64,000 bases of DNA from Burkholderiaceae bacterium. GTDB taxonomy: Bacteria; Pseudomonadota; Gammaproteobacteria; Burkholderiales; Burkholderiaceae_C. Positions 27,702-37,647 of this stretch are shown piece after piece. The notes beneath the pieces were generated by a model. That model was not told the DNA's origin, made no database searches, and saw only the letters and a list, made by a program, of their open reading frames with translations. The first letter of the stretch is position 1; each line of letters begins with the position of its first letter. Both the position numbers and the translations under genes were made by a program. The stretch lies in assembly GCA_024235855.1 (NCBI GenBank), contig JACKLN010000007.1, positions 62,001 to 126,000 of the forward strand, written 5' to 3'.

Positions 27702-28771
27702 CGCTGCACCTCCGATTCGATGAGGTCGGCCACGCGGGCGGCCGCCTGGGGACGGGCCATCGCACGCGCCTTCACGGCCATCGCCTGCAGGGCGCTGCGG
27801 TCCAGGCCCTGCAGTTGCTCGGCCAGACGCTGCGGCGTCAGGTCCGCCTGCGGCAGGTGGATGGCGGCACCGGCATCGGCCATGTGCTGCGCGTTGTCGC
27901 GCTGGTGCGCGGTGGTGCTGACGATCAGCGGCACCAGGATGGCCGGCACGCCGGCGGCGCAGAGTTCGCTGACGGTGCCGGCGCCGGCGCGGCAGATCAT
28001 CAGGTCGCAGTCGGCCAGCGCGGCAGCCATGTCGTCGATGAAGGGGCGCACGGTCGCCTTCACGCCGGCCGAGTCGTATGCCGCGGCCACCGCCGCATGG
28101 TGGGCATTGCCCGTCTGGTGCGTGACCTGCGGGCGATGTGCCGGATCGATCAGGGCCAGCGCCGCCGGCACGGTCTGGTTGAGCACTTGGGCGCCCAGGC
28201 TGCCGCCCACCACCAGCAGGCGCAGCGGGCCGGTGCGGCCGGCGAAGCGGTCTTCCGGCGCCGGCAGCGCCTCGATCTCCGCGCGCACCGGGTTGCCGGT
28301 CACCACCGCCTGCCTCGTCTTCCTGGCATCGGCACCGTCGAAGCCGAAGGCCACGCGGTCGGTCACCGGCAGCAGGGCGCGGTTGCTCATCAGCAGCGCG
28401 GCGTCGGCGTTCACCAGCACCAGCGGCCGGCCGAGCAAGGCCGCCATCATGCCGCCGGGGAAGCACACGTAGCCGCCCATGCCCAGCACGGCGCTGGCGC
28501 CGCGCCGGCGCAGGATCTGCAGGCAGTCCCAGAAGGCCTTGAGCAGACGCAGCCCGCCGGTCATCGAATGCAGCAGGCCCTTGCCGCGCAGGCCGGTGAA
28601 GCCGATGCGGTCCAGCGGGATGCCGCTGGGCGGCACCAGGGTGTTCTCCATGCCCGTGGTCGTGCCCAGCCAGCTGACGCTCCAGCCGCGCCGCTGCATC
28701 TCGCGCGCGACGGCCAGCCCGGGGATCACGTGCCCGCCGGTGCCTGCGGCCATGACGACGAGGTGGCTCAC
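27698..28771 (-). CDS. murG: UDP-GlcNAc:lipid I N-acetylglucosaminyltransferase
   Basis: A 357-residue GT28 glycosyltransferase that turns lipid I into lipid II at the inner face of the membrane. Glycine loops GTGGHVIPGLAVA and GGSLGAQVLN and the donor-site CRAGAGTVSELCAAGVP are present. The start is GTG at 28771, four-base overlap with the ftsW stop; the first internal ATG would delete part of the first strand. Confidence 0.95.
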
Positions 28772-30066
28772 GACCTCCCCCCTCGCATCAGCGCCCGGTT
28801 CTCCATGTCCACCCGCACCACCAGCGCCAGCGCCACCAGGTTCATCAGCAGCGCCGAGCCGCCGAAGCTCACCAGCGGCAGCGTCAGCCCCTTGGTGGGC
28901 AGCACGCCCAGGTTCACGCCCATGTTGATGAAGGCCTGGCCGCCGAACCAGATGCCGATGCCCTGCACCATCAGCCCGGCGAAGACGCGGTCGAGCGCGA
29001 TGGCCTGGCGGCCGATGAGGAAGATGCGCCGCGTCAGCCAGAAGAAGACGCCGATGACGGCCAGCACGCCCACGAGGCCGAGTTCCTCGCCGATCACGGC
29101 GAGCAGGAAATCGGTGTGGGCTTCGGGCAGGTAGTGCAGTTTCTCCACGCTGGCTCCCAGGCCCTGGCCGAACCATTCGCCGCGGCCGAAGGCGATCAGC
29201 GAGTGCGTCAGCTGGTAGGCCTTGCCCTGCGCGTACTTCGGGTCCCACGGATCCAGGTAGGCGAAGATGCGCTCGCGGCGCAGGTCGTCGAAGGCGATGA
29301 TGGTGGCGAAAGTGGCCACGATCACCGCCGCGATCAGCAGCGCCATGCGCGCGTTGACGCCGCCGAGGAAGAGGATGCCCATCGCGATGGTGGCGATGAC
29401 GATGAAGGCGCCCATGTCCGGCTGGCGCAGCAGCAGCGCGCCGGTGAAGGCCACGGCCACCGCCATCGGCCAGACGGCGCGGAAGAAGTTCTCCCGCGTG
29501 TCCATGCGCCGCACCATGTAGTTGGCCGCGTACATCGCGACCGCCAGCTTGGCCAGTTCCGACGGCTGGAAGTTCATGAAACCCAGCGGGATCCAGCGGC
29601 GCGAGAAGTTGACCACCTTGCCGACGAAGGGCAACAGCACGATCACCAGCAGCACCAGCGCCACGACGAACACCAGCGGCGCGTGCTTCTCCCAGAACGC
29701 GATGGGCACCTGCACCGCGGCAAAGGCCACCACCAGCCCGATGACCATGGCCATGGCGTGGCGCAGCACGAAGTGCGTGGGCGCGTAGGCGGCGAATTTG
29801 CGGCTGTCGGGCAGCGCGATGGACGCCGAGTACACCATCACCAGGCTGAAGGCCAGCAGGGCCAGCACCACCACCACCAGCGTGCGGTCGAAGGCCTGCA
29901 GCGACGGGGCGGCGCTGGCGCGCAGGCCGTCGCGCACCGGCAGGCGTGCGGACGCGGCGGCCTCGCGCCGGGCCGCCCAGGCGTCACGCCAGCGCTGCCA
30001 GAGCGGCGGACGCAGCGCGGTGGCGTTGGAGGCGGTGGACGCCGTGGCAGCGTTCGTGCGCGCCAT
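28768..30066 (-). CDS. ftsW: Peptidoglycan glycosyltransferase FtsW
   Basis: A 432-residue SEDS-family protein with about ten membrane helices and a cytoplasmic N-terminal extension of about 60 residues rich in Ala and Arg. Landmarks: FSRRWIPLGFMNFQPSELAK, RQPDMGAF (catalytic Asp), EAHTDFLLAVIGEELG, and the C-terminal LPLVSFGGSALL. It polymerises septal glycan with FtsI, encoded seven genes upstream in the same cluster. One-base overlap with murD (TGATG). Confidence 0.95.
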   Translation of the reverse strand: MARTNAATASTASNATALRPPLWQRWRDAWAARREAAASARLPVRDGLRASAAPSLQAFDRTLVVVVLALLAFSLVMVYSASIALPDSRKFAAYAPTHFVLRHAMAMVIGLVVAFAAVQVPIAFWEKHAPLVFVVALVLLVIVLLPFVGKVVNFSRRWIPLGFMNFQPSELAKLAVAMYAANYMVRRMDTRENFFRAVWPMAVAVAFTGALLLRQPDMGAFIVIATIAMGILFLGGVNARMALLIAAVIVATFATIIAFDDLRRERIFAYLDPWDPKYAQGKAYQLTHSLIAFGRGEWFGQGLGASVEKLHYLPEAHTDFLLAVIGEELGLVGVLAVIGVFFWLTRRIFLIGRQAIALDRVFAGLMVQGIGIWFGGQAFINMGVNLGVLPTKGLTLPLVSFGGSALLMNLVALALVVRVDMENRALMRGGRS

Positions 30067-31574
30067 CAGATCGCCTCCCCCCGGTCCACCGCCAGCGCAC
30101 GCACGGCCTCGACGAAGACCTCGGCGCGGTGCGCGTAGTTGCGGAACATGTCCAGGCTGGCGCAGGCCGGCGACAGCAGCACCGCGTCACCCGGCTGCGC
30201 CTGGTCGTAGGCCCACTGCACCGCCTCGGGCAGCGTGGCGAGCGTGGCCATGGGCACGCCGCAGCCTTGCAGGGCGGCTTCGATGGCCGGCGCGTCGCGG
30301 CCGATCAGCGCCACCGCGCGCGCATGCCGTGCCACCGGCGCGGCCAACGGCGCGAAGTCCTGGCCCTTGCCGTCGCCACCCAGGATGACCACCAGGCGCC
30401 CGGGGTTCACGTCGGCGCCCAGGCCGACCAGCGCGGCGACGGTGGCACCGACGTTGGTGCCCTTGCTGTCGTCGTAGGCCTCGATGCCGCCGACGCTGCC
30501 CACCGGCTCCACACGGTGCGGCTCGCCTCGGTACTCGCGCAGGCCGTGCAGCATCGGCGCCAGCGGGCAGCCGATGGCCGTGGCCAGGGCCAGCGCCGCG
30601 AGCGCGTTGGCGGCGTTGTGGCGGCCGCGCACGCGCAGCGCGTCGGCCGGCATCAGTCGCTGCAGGTGGATCTCCGGCTCCTCGCCCTTCCTGGGCTTGA
30701 CGGTCTCGTCGGCCGGCAGCGCACGCACCAGCCAGGCCATGCCGTTCTCCACCACGAGGCCGAAGTCGCCGGGGTGGCGCGGTGCCTCGAGCCCGAAGCG
30801 CAGCACGCTGCGACCCGGCTCCACCGGCGTCTTGCGGCCCTTGGGCACGACTGGCGCCGGCACCATCGCCGCCACCGCCTCGTCGTCGCGGTTGATCACC
30901 ATCATCGCCTGGCTGCCGAAGATGCGGGCCTTCGCCGCCGTGTAGGCGGCCATCGAGCCATGCCAGTCCAGGTGGTCCTGGGTCACGTTGAGCACGGTGG
31001 CCGCGGCCGGCTCGAAGCCCTGCACGCCGTCGAGCTGGAACGACGACAGTTCCAGCACCCAGACCTCGGGCCAGTCCTCGCGCGGCTGATCCAGCTGCGC
31101 GGCCAGCGTGTCGAGCATCGTCGGGCCGACGTTGCCGGCGGCCACCACGCGCTTGCCGGCGCGCTCCACCAGCAGCGCGGTCATGGACGTGACCGTGGTC
31201 TTGCCGTTGGTGCCGGTGATGGCGAGCAGCTGCGGGTTGTAGTCGAGATCGGCGAGTGCGCGCACGAACAGGCCCAGCTCGCCCATCAGCGCCGTGCCGC
31301 GCTCGGCGGCCGCCGTCAGCAGCGGCGCGATGCGCGGGTCGTGCGGCGCCAGGCCGGGGCTCTTGAGCACCAGGCCGACGTCGGCGAGCAGCGCCGGGTC
31401 GAGGTCGCCGCGCACGCGAGTGGCGATGCCGTCGATCGCGCCATCGTGCGGCGCCGCCTCACGCGAGTCCCACACCTGCACGCGCGCGCCATGGCGCGCA
31501 CACCAGCGCACCATGGCCAGACCGGAGTCGCCCAGGCCGAGCACGAGGACGGGGAGGTCTTGAAGCCAGGTCAT
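30066..31574 (-). CDS. murD: UDP-N-acetylmuramoylalanine--D-glutamate ligase
   Basis: A 502-residue Mur ligase, somewhat longer than E. coli MurD (438) because of insertions around residues 255-320 (including an LVRALPADETVKPRKG stretch). N-terminal VLVLGLGDSGLAMVRW, ATP loop AITGTNGKTTVTSM, LELSSFQLDG, NVTQDHLDWHGSM and C-terminal DSKGTN are present. It adds D-Glu to UDP-MurNAc-L-Ala. Confidence 0.95.
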   Translation of the reverse strand: MTWLQDLPVLVLGLGDSGLAMVRWCARHGARVQVWDSREAAPHDGAIDGIATRVRGDLDPALLADVGLVLKSPGLAPHDPRIAPLLTAAAERGTALMGELGLFVRALADLDYNPQLLAITGTNGKTTVTSMTALLVERAGKRVVAAGNVGPTMLDTLAAQLDQPREDWPEVWVLELSSFQLDGVQGFEPAAATVLNVTQDHLDWHGSMAAYTAAKARIFGSQAMMVINRDDEAVAAMVPAPVVPKGRKTPVEPGRSVLRFGLEAPRHPGDFGLVVENGMAWLVRALPADETVKPRKGEEPEIHLQRLMPADALRVRGRHNAANALAALALATAIGCPLAPMLHGLREYRGEPHRVEPVGSVGGIEAYDDSKGTNVGATVAALVGLGADVNPGRLVVILGGDGKGQDFAPLAAPVARHARAVALIGRDAPAIEAALQGCGVPMATLATLPEAVQWAYDQAQPGDAVLLSPACASLDMFRNYAHRAEVFVEAVRALAVDRGEAI

Positions 31575-31578
31575 GGGT

Positions 31579-32760
31579 TCACCGCAGCTTCAGGCTCGCC
31601 AGCCCGACCAGGCACAGCAGCATGGTGACGATCCAGAAGCGCACCACCACCTGCGTCTCGGCCCAGCCCTTCTTCTCGAAGTGGTGGTGCAGCGGCGCCA
31701 TCAGCAGGATGCGCTGGCCGACGCCGGTGCGCTTCTTGGTCCACTTGAACCAGGCCACCTGCGCCATCACCGACAGGGCCTCGAGCACGAAGACGCCGCC
31801 CATGATGCCGAGCACGATCTCCTGCCGCGTGATGACGGCGATGGTGCCCAGCGCGCCGCCCAGCGCCAGCGCGCCGACGTCGCCCATGAAGACCTGGGCC
31901 GGATGCGCGTTGAACCACAGGAAGGCCAGGCCGGCGCCGGCCATCGCGGCGCAGAAGATCAGCAGTTCGCCGGCGCCGGGGATGTAGGGGAACAGCAGGT
32001 AGCGGCTGAAGTTGGCGTTGCCGACGATGTAGGCGAACACGCCCAGCGCCGAACCCACCAGCACCACCGGCATGATGGCCAGGCCGTCCAGGCCGTCGGT
32101 GAGGTTGACGGCATTGCTGGCGCCGACGATGACGAAGTAGGTCAGCCCGATGAAGCCGAACACGCCCAGCGGGTAGCTGATGGTCTTGAAGAACGGCACC
32201 ATCAGGTCGGCGTTCGGCGGCAGGTCGGTGGAGAAGCCGCTGCTGACCCAGCGCAGGAACAGCTCCAGCACGCGCAGGTTGGAGGTCTCCGACACGCTGA
32301 AGGCGAGGTACAGCGCGGCGATCAGGCCGATCACGCTCTGCCAGAAGTACTTCTCGGCCGAGCGCATGCCCTCGGGGTTCTTCTGCACCACCTTGCGCCA
32401 GTCGTCGACCCAGCCGATGGCGCCGAAGCCGAAGGTCACCAGCATCACGATCCAGACGAAGCGGTTGCCCCAGTCGAACCACAGCAGCGTGGAGACGCCG
32501 ATGCCGATGAGGATCAGCACGCCGCCCATCGTGGGCGTGCCACGCTTGGCCAGGTGCGCCTGCACGCCGTACTCGCGGATCGGCTGGCCGATCTTCAGTT
32601 CGGTGAGCTTGCGGATCACCCAGGGGCCGAAGGCCAGGCCGATGAGCAGCGCCGTCATCGCCGCCAGCACGGCGCGGAAGGTGAGGTACTGGAAGACGCG
32701 CAGGAAGCTCAGGTCCTCCGGGTACAGGGCGAGCAGCCACTGCGACAGGCTCAGGAGCAT
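31579..32760 (-). CDS. mraY: Phospho-N-acetylmuramoyl-pentapeptide transferase
   Basis: A 393-residue protein with about ten membrane helices that makes lipid I from undecaprenyl phosphate. It has the aspartate-rich motifs (GAIGWVDDWRKV, NAVNLTDGLDGLA, and NAHPAQVFMGDVGALALGG) and the C-terminal PLHHHFEKKGW. The length is slightly above E. coli (360) because of a loop near 150-175. Its ATG at 32760 lies inside the end of murF (10-base overlap). Confidence 0.96.
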   Translation of the reverse strand: MLLSLSQWLLALYPEDLSFLRVFQYLTFRAVLAAMTALLIGLAFGPWVIRKLTELKIGQPIREYGVQAHLAKRGTPTMGGVLILIGIGVSTLLWFDWGNRFVWIVMLVTFGFGAIGWVDDWRKVVQKNPEGMRSAEKYFWQSVIGLIAALYLAFSVSETSNLRVLELFLRWVSSGFSTDLPPNADLMVPFFKTISYPLGVFGFIGLTYFVIVGASNAVNLTDGLDGLAIMPVVLVGSALGVFAYIVGNANFSRYLLFPYIPGAGELLIFCAAMAGAGLAFLWFNAHPAQVFMGDVGALALGGALGTIAVITRQEIVLGIMGGVFVLEALSVMAQVAWFKWTKKRTGVGQRILLMAPLHHHFEKKGWAETQVVVRFWIVTMLLCLVGLASLKLR

Positions 32761-34131
32761 GGCGCGCCCTCCTTGGCGGTCAGGGCGGCCACGACGCGCT
32801 CCATCTGCATGAAGCGGGAGCCCTTGACGAGCACCGATGCCGCATCCGGCGCCATGCCCGCGTCATCCACCAGCGCGGCCAGCAGCGCCGGCGTGTCGTC
32901 GAAGTGCCGTGCCGACGGCCCGAAGGCCTGCGCCGCACCCGCGCTCTGCGGCCCGGCGCACCACAGCGCCGGCAGGCCGCGTTCGCGCGCATACGTGCCC
33001 ACCTCGGCGTGGAAGGCCGGCCCCTGGTCGCCGACCTCGCCCATGTCGCCCAGCACCAGCCACTGCGGGCCGGGCAGGCCGGCCAGCACGTCGATGGCGG
33101 CGCGCACCGAATCGGGGTTGGCGTTGTAGCTGTCGTCCACCAGCGTGGCTGCGTGACCGTGCCAGGTGATGGCGCGCGCGGCCGAGCGCCCCGCCACCGG
33201 CCGGAACGCCGCCAGGCCGGCCTGCACCGCCGCCAGCGGCGCGCCGGCAGCCAGCGCGGCAGCCGCGCGCCGCGGCCGCATTGCGCAGGTTGTGCGCACC
33301 GGCGATGTGCAGCGCGAACGCGGTGTCGCCGACGGGCGCATGCAGCGTGGCGCGCCAGTGGTCGCCATCCCAGGCGCCCTCGACCTGCACCTCGCCACCA
33401 TCACCGAAGCGCAGCACGCGCCGCTCGCCGGCCATCTGCCGCCACAGGCCGCTGTAGGCGTCGTCGGCCGGGAAAACCGCGCAGCCGGTGGGCGGCAGCG
33501 CGCTGATCACGGCGCCGTTCTCGCGCGCCACGGCCTCCACCGACTGCATGAACTCCTGGTGCTCGCGCTGGGCGTTGTTGACCAGGGCGACCGTGGGTGC
33601 AGCCAAGGCCGCCAGTTCGGCGATCTCGCCCGGGTGGTTCATGCCGAGTTCCACCACGGCGGCGCGGGTCTGCGCGCTCAGGCGCAGCAGGGTCAGCGGC
33701 GCACCGATGTGGTTGTTCAGATTGCCGGCCGTGGCCAGCGCCGCGTCGCCCACCCAGGCGCGCAGCATGGCCGCAATCATCTGCGTGACCGTGGTCTTGC
33801 CGTTGCTGCCGGTCACCGCGATCAGCGGCAGCATCAGCCCGGCGCGCCAGCCCTGGGCCAGCGCCTGCAGCGCGCGCAGGCTGTCGGCCACCTCCAGGCC
33901 GGGCAGGCCGCAGTCGGCCACGCCGCGCTCGGCCAGCACGGCGGCGGCGCCGGCCCCGCGGGCCTGCGGCAGGAAGTCGTGGGCGTCGAAGCGTTCGCCC
34001 TTGAGCGCGACGAACAGATCGCCGGGCTGCAGCGTGCGCGTGTCGGTGTGCACGCGTGCAATGCGGGTGCCGGCATCGCCATGCAGGCGGGCGTCCGGCA
34101 GCAGCGCATGTAACGTGGCCAACGTCCTCAT
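32751..34131 (-). pseudogene. murF: UDP-MurNAc-tripeptide--D-Ala-D-Ala ligase with a one-base frameshift
   Basis: The N-terminal part (from ATG 34131) carries substrate motifs, the ATP loop AVTGSNGKTTVTQM, NLNNHIGAPLTLL, ELGMNHPGEI and ends in IAGAHNLRNA. The normal continuation (AAAALAAGAPLAAVQAGLAAF, DDSYNANPDSV, VLGDMGEVG, VLVKGSRFMQMERVV) is in another frame. Total length is 1381 bases, 3n+1, so one extra base lies within GC-rich 33263-33279. murF is essential and the rest is perfectly conserved, so an assembly error or a very recent lesion is more likely than a dead gene; corrected length is about 459 residues. The start overlaps the murE stop (ATGA). Confidence 0.9.
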
Positions 34132-35603
34132 CGCGCGGTCTCCTGCAGGCAACGCAGGGCCTCCGTGGCGTCGGAGAACGGGTGGCGCACGCCGCGCACC
34201 TCCTGGTAGTCCTCGTGGCCCTTGCCGGCGATCAGCACGACGTCGGCGTCGGCGGCCTCCCGCACCGCCGTGGCGATGGCGTCGCGCCGGTCGACCACGA
34301 TGCGCGCCGCGCCCGGCGCCTGCAGCCCGGCGACGATCTGGTCGACGATGGCCTCCGGCGTTTCGTCGCGGGGGTTGTCGCTGGTGACCACGACCGTGTC
34401 GGCACCGCGCTCGGCGATCGCCCCCATCAGCGGCCGTTTGCTGGCATCACGGTTGCCGCCGCAGCCGAACACGCACCACAGGCGACCGCCGCGTGCGGCC
34501 GCCAGCGGGCGCAGCGACGCGAGCACCTTCTCCAGTGCATCGGGGGTATGGGCGTAGTCGACCACGACCTCCACACCGGCACCCGGGCCGACGCGCTGCA
34601 TGCGCCCAGGCACCGGCGTCAGGCCGGGCACCACGGCGGCGGCGTCCGCCAGCGGCACGCCCAGCGCGCGCAGGCCACCCAGCACGACCAGCAGGTTGTG
34701 CACGTTGTAGTCGCCGATGAGCGTGCTGCGCACCGGCACCGTGGTGTCGCGCTCGCACAGGTCGAACGCCAAGCCACCGTCGACGTAGCGCACGTCGACC
34801 GCGCGCAGGCGGGCCGCGGCATCGACCGCCACGGTCCACAGGTCGAGGGCACCGCCTTCGAGTTCGCCAGCCAGCAGCACGCCCTGCGGATCGTCGATGT
34901 TGACCACCGCGGCCCGCAGCCCCGGCCAGGCGAACAGTTGCCGCTTGGCGGCCCAGTACGCGGCCATGCTGCCGTGGTAGTCCAGGTGGTCGCGCGTGAA
35001 GTTGGTGAACAGCGCGACGTCGATGGGCGCGGCATCGAGCCGGTGCTCGTCCAGCCCGATCGACGACGCTTCCAGCGCACAGGCGGCGAAACCGGTGTCG
35101 GCGAAGCGCCTGAAGGCAGCGTGCAGCGTCACCGGATCGGGCGTGGTCAGGCCGGTGGCGTCGACCGCACCCGGTTCGCCCACCCCCAGCGTGCCGATCA
35201 CGCCGCAGCGCCGACCCAGCGCCGACAGCGCCTGCGCCGTCCACCACGCGGTGGAGGTCTTGCCGTTGGTGCCGGTGGTCGCCACGATGTCCAGGCGCGC
35301 ACCGGGCTCGCCGAAGTAGGCGTGGGCGATGGCGCCGGTGGCGGCCTTCAGCCGCGGCAGGGCCGCCACGCGCGCGTCCTCGAAACCGAAGGCCTCGATG
35401 CCCTCGGCCTCGACCAGGCAGGTGGTGGCGCCGGCGTCGAGCGCCGCGCGCACGAATCGCCGGCCGTCGGTGGCGTAGCCGGGCCAGGCGATGAAGGCGT
35501 CGCCCGGCTGCACGCGGCGGCTGTCGGTGCGCAGCGTGCCGGTGACCCAGGACGACAGCCAGCGTGCGGCCGCATCGGGGGAGCGGAGCATCGTCAGCGG
35601 CAT
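34128..35603 (-). CDS. murE: UDP-MurNAc-L-Ala-D-Glu--meso-diaminopimelate ligase
   Basis: A 491-residue Mur ligase. ATP loop TTGTNGKTSTAWW, ALEASSIGLDEHRLD, FTNFTRDHLDYHGSM, VVDYAHTPDALEKVL, and SDNPRDE: the DNPR motif indicates meso-diaminopimelate rather than lysine. GKGHEDYQ is at the C-terminus. The ATG at 35603 overlaps the ftsI stop by one base; an internal ATG at 35591 is an alternative. Confidence 0.95.
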   Translation of the reverse strand: MPLTMLRSPDAAARWLSSWVTGTLRTDSRRVQPGDAFIAWPGYATDGRRFVRAALDAGATTCLVEAEGIEAFGFEDARVAALPRLKAATGAIAHAYFGEPGARLDIVATTGTNGKTSTAWWTAQALSALGRRCGVIGTLGVGEPGAVDATGLTTPDPVTLHAAFRRFADTGFAACALEASSIGLDEHRLDAAPIDVALFTNFTRDHLDYHGSMAAYWAAKRQLFAWPGLRAAVVNIDDPQGVLLAGELEGGALDLWTVAVDAAARLRAVDVRYVDGGLAFDLCERDTTVPVRSTLIGDYNVHNLLVVLGGLRALGVPLADAAAVVPGLTPVPGRMQRVGPGAGVEVVVDYAHTPDALEKVLASLRPLAAARGGRLWCVFGCGGNRDASKRPLMGAIAERGADTVVVTSDNPRDETPEAIVDQIVAGLQAPGAARIVVDRRDAIATAVREAADADVVLIAGKGHEDYQEVRGVRHPFSDATEALRCLQETAR

Positions 35604-37360
35604 CAGGTGCTTTCCATGGCCGCGGGGCCCGGCTCGGCCACGATGCCGGGCTGGAAGTCGATGTCCGGCGCCACGCCCAGCGTGCGCAGGCTCTGCTGCA
35701 CGACGCTGCTGAACACCGGCGCGGCCACCTCGCCGCCGTAGAAGACGCCGCCCTTGCGCGGCTCGTCGATCATCACCGCCACCACCAGCTTCGGCGCGCT
35801 CACCGGCGCCAGGCCGACGAACCACGAGCGGTACTTCTCGGTGCTGTAGCCGCGGCCTTCCTGCTTGCGCGCGGTACCGGTCTTGCCGCCCACCGAATAG
35901 CCCACGGTCTGCGCCTTCGGCGCGGTGCCGCCCGGGCCGGCGGCCAGGCGCAGCATGTCGCGCATGGCGCGTGCGGTTTCGGCGCTCATCACGCGACGGC
36001 CAGGCACGGGGCCGGCGTCACGCTTGAGCAGGGTGACGGGTGCGATCTCGCCATCGCGCGCGAACACGGTGTAGGCGCGCGCCATCTGCAGCAGGCTGGC
36101 CGACAGGCCGTAGCCGTAGCTCATCGTGGCCTGCTCGATCGGCCGCCAGGTCTTGTACGGCCGCACGCGGCCGGTGGCGGCGCCGGGGAACTCGATCTCC
36201 GGTTTGCTGCCCAGGCCGAGGTCGGTGAACTGCTGCCACATCTCGCGCGGCTGCAGCTGCATCGCCATCTTGACGGTGCCGACGTTGCTGGACTTCTGCA
36301 CGATCTCGGCCACGCTGAGCACGCCGTGCGGATGCGAGTCGCGGATCGTCGAGCCGGTGATCGTGATCCAGCCCGGGGCCGTCTCGTAGCGGGTGGTGGG
36401 CCGGGCGATGCCCTTGTCCAGCGCCAGCGCGATGGCGAAGGGCTTCATCGTCGAGCCGGGCTCGAAGATGTCGGTCAGCGCGCGGTTGCGCAACTGCGCC
36501 GGCTTGAGATTGCGCCGGTCGTCGGGGTCGTAGCTGGGGTAGTTGGTCAGCGCCAGCACCTCGCCGGTCTGCGCGTCCAGCGCCACCAGGCTGCCGCTGT
36601 TGGCGCCGTGCGCCTTGACCGCATCGCGCAGGCGCTGGTAGGCCAGGGCCTGCAGGCGGGCGTCGATGGACAGCACCACGTCGCGGCCAGGCTCGGGCGC
36701 GTCGGGCTCGCCGATGTGCTCGACGACGCGGCCCAGCCGGTCGCGCACCACGGTGCGCTGGCCGTCGCTGCCGCGCAACGCGTCCTGGAACACGCGCTCG
36801 ATGCCCTCGAGGCCGTTCTGTTCCAGGTCGGTGAAGCCGACGACCTGTGCTGCCGCCTCGCCCTCGGGGTAGGCCCGGCGCCAGCTGTCGCTGAGCTCGA
36901 CGCCGACCACGCCCTGCTGCAGCAGGGCCTGCAGTTCGGCACGCGCGCCGGCGTCCACGCCGCGCTTGAGCCAGACGAAGCGCGGGTGGCTCTTCAACCG
37001 CGCCTCCAGCGCCTTGGGCGTCATGCCGGCCAGGCGTGCGAGCGCGCGCTTCTGCTCCGGGGTGGCCTGCAGCTCCGGCGGGCGCACGGCGATGTCGATG
37101 GCCGGCACGCTGGCGGCCAGGATGCGGCCGTTGCGGTCGAGCACGTTGCCGCGGCCGGCGGGCACGTCCTCGGCGTGCAGGAAGCGCTTTTCGCCTTCGC
37201 GCTGGTAGAAGTCGCTGTGCAGCACCTGCACCCACACGGCACGGCCGGCCAGCACGATGAAGGCCAGCGCCACGCCCGCGACGATGAAGCGCGAGCGCCA
37301 CGGCGGCGTCTTGGAGGCCAGCAGCGGGCTGCTCGCGTAGTTGACGCTGCGCAGGCTCAT
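35603..37360 (-). CDS. ftsI: Peptidoglycan transpeptidase FtsI (PBP3)
   Basis: A 585-residue class B penicillin-binding protein. N-terminal membrane helix (about 24-46), pedestal domain with GRGNVLDRNGRILA, then a transpeptidase domain with S303-T-M-K306, SSN at 357-359 and K493-T-G. It cross-links septal peptidoglycan as partner of FtsW. ATG 37360 overlaps the ftsL stop by four bases. Confidence 0.96.
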   Translation of the reverse strand: MSLRSVNYASSPLLASKTPPWRSRFIVAGVALAFIVLAGRAVWVQVLHSDFYQREGEKRFLHAEDVPAGRGNVLDRNGRILAASVPAIDIAVRPPELQATPEQKRALARLAGMTPKALEARLKSHPRFVWLKRGVDAGARAELQALLQQGVVGVELSDSWRRAYPEGEAAAQVVGFTDLEQNGLEGIERVFQDALRGSDGQRTVVRDRLGRVVEHIGEPDAPEPGRDVVLSIDARLQALAYQRLRDAVKAHGANSGSLVALDAQTGEVLALTNYPSYDPDDRRNLKPAQLRNRALTDIFEPGSTMKPFAIALALDKGIARPTTRYETAPGWITITGSTIRDSHPHGVLSVAEIVQKSSNVGTVKMAMQLQPREMWQQFTDLGLGSKPEIEFPGAATGRVRPYKTWRPIEQATMSYGYGLSASLLQMARAYTVFARDGEIAPVTLLKRDAGPVPGRRVMSAETARAMRDMLRLAAGPGGTAPKAQTVGYSVGGKTGTARKQEGRGYSTEKYRSWFVGLAPVSAPKLVVAVMIDEPRKGGVFYGGEVAAPVFSSVVQQSLRTLGVAPDIDFQPGIVAEPGPAAMEST

Positions 37361-37647
37361 GGCTTGCCCCCGGGCAGCTCGACGTACAGCGTCACGTCCG
37401 CGCCGGCGGTGCGCATCGCCAGCCGCTCGCGCGCCACGCGCTCCACGCGCAGCGGCGTGGCCTGGGCCTGGCGCTCGGACTCCAGCCGCTGGCGCTCGGA
37501 TTCCAGCGCCTGCTGCTCGGCCTGGGCACGGTCCAGCGCGGCCACCAGCCGGCGCGACTCGTACGAGGTCTTCACCAGCAGCAGCGCGCTGGCCAGCAGC
37601 GCAGCGGCCAGCAGCAGGTTCAGGCGCAGCGTGGCGGGGCCCGTCAT
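37357..37647 (-). CDS. ftsL: Cell division protein FtsL
   Basis: A 96-residue bitopic protein: one membrane helix (about 8-27, LRLNLLLAAALLASALLLV) followed by a coiled coil (ALDRAQAEQQALESERQRLE) and a short C-terminal domain (RVERVARERLAMRT). It pairs with FtsB and links FtsQ to FtsWI. Position between rsmH and ftsI is diagnostic for this poorly conserved protein. Confidence 0.92.
   Translation of the reverse strand: MTGPATLRLNLLLAAALLASALLLVKTSYESRRLVAALDRAQAEQQALESERQRLESERQAQATPLRVERVARERLAMRTAGADVTLYVELPGGKP

Noticed and set aside
33263..33279. Programmed ribosomal frameshift site in murF
   Set aside because: There is no slippery heptamer, stop or downstream pseudoknot of the usual kind, only a GC run. 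A sequencing or assembly indel is simpler, so it is reported as a frameshift only.
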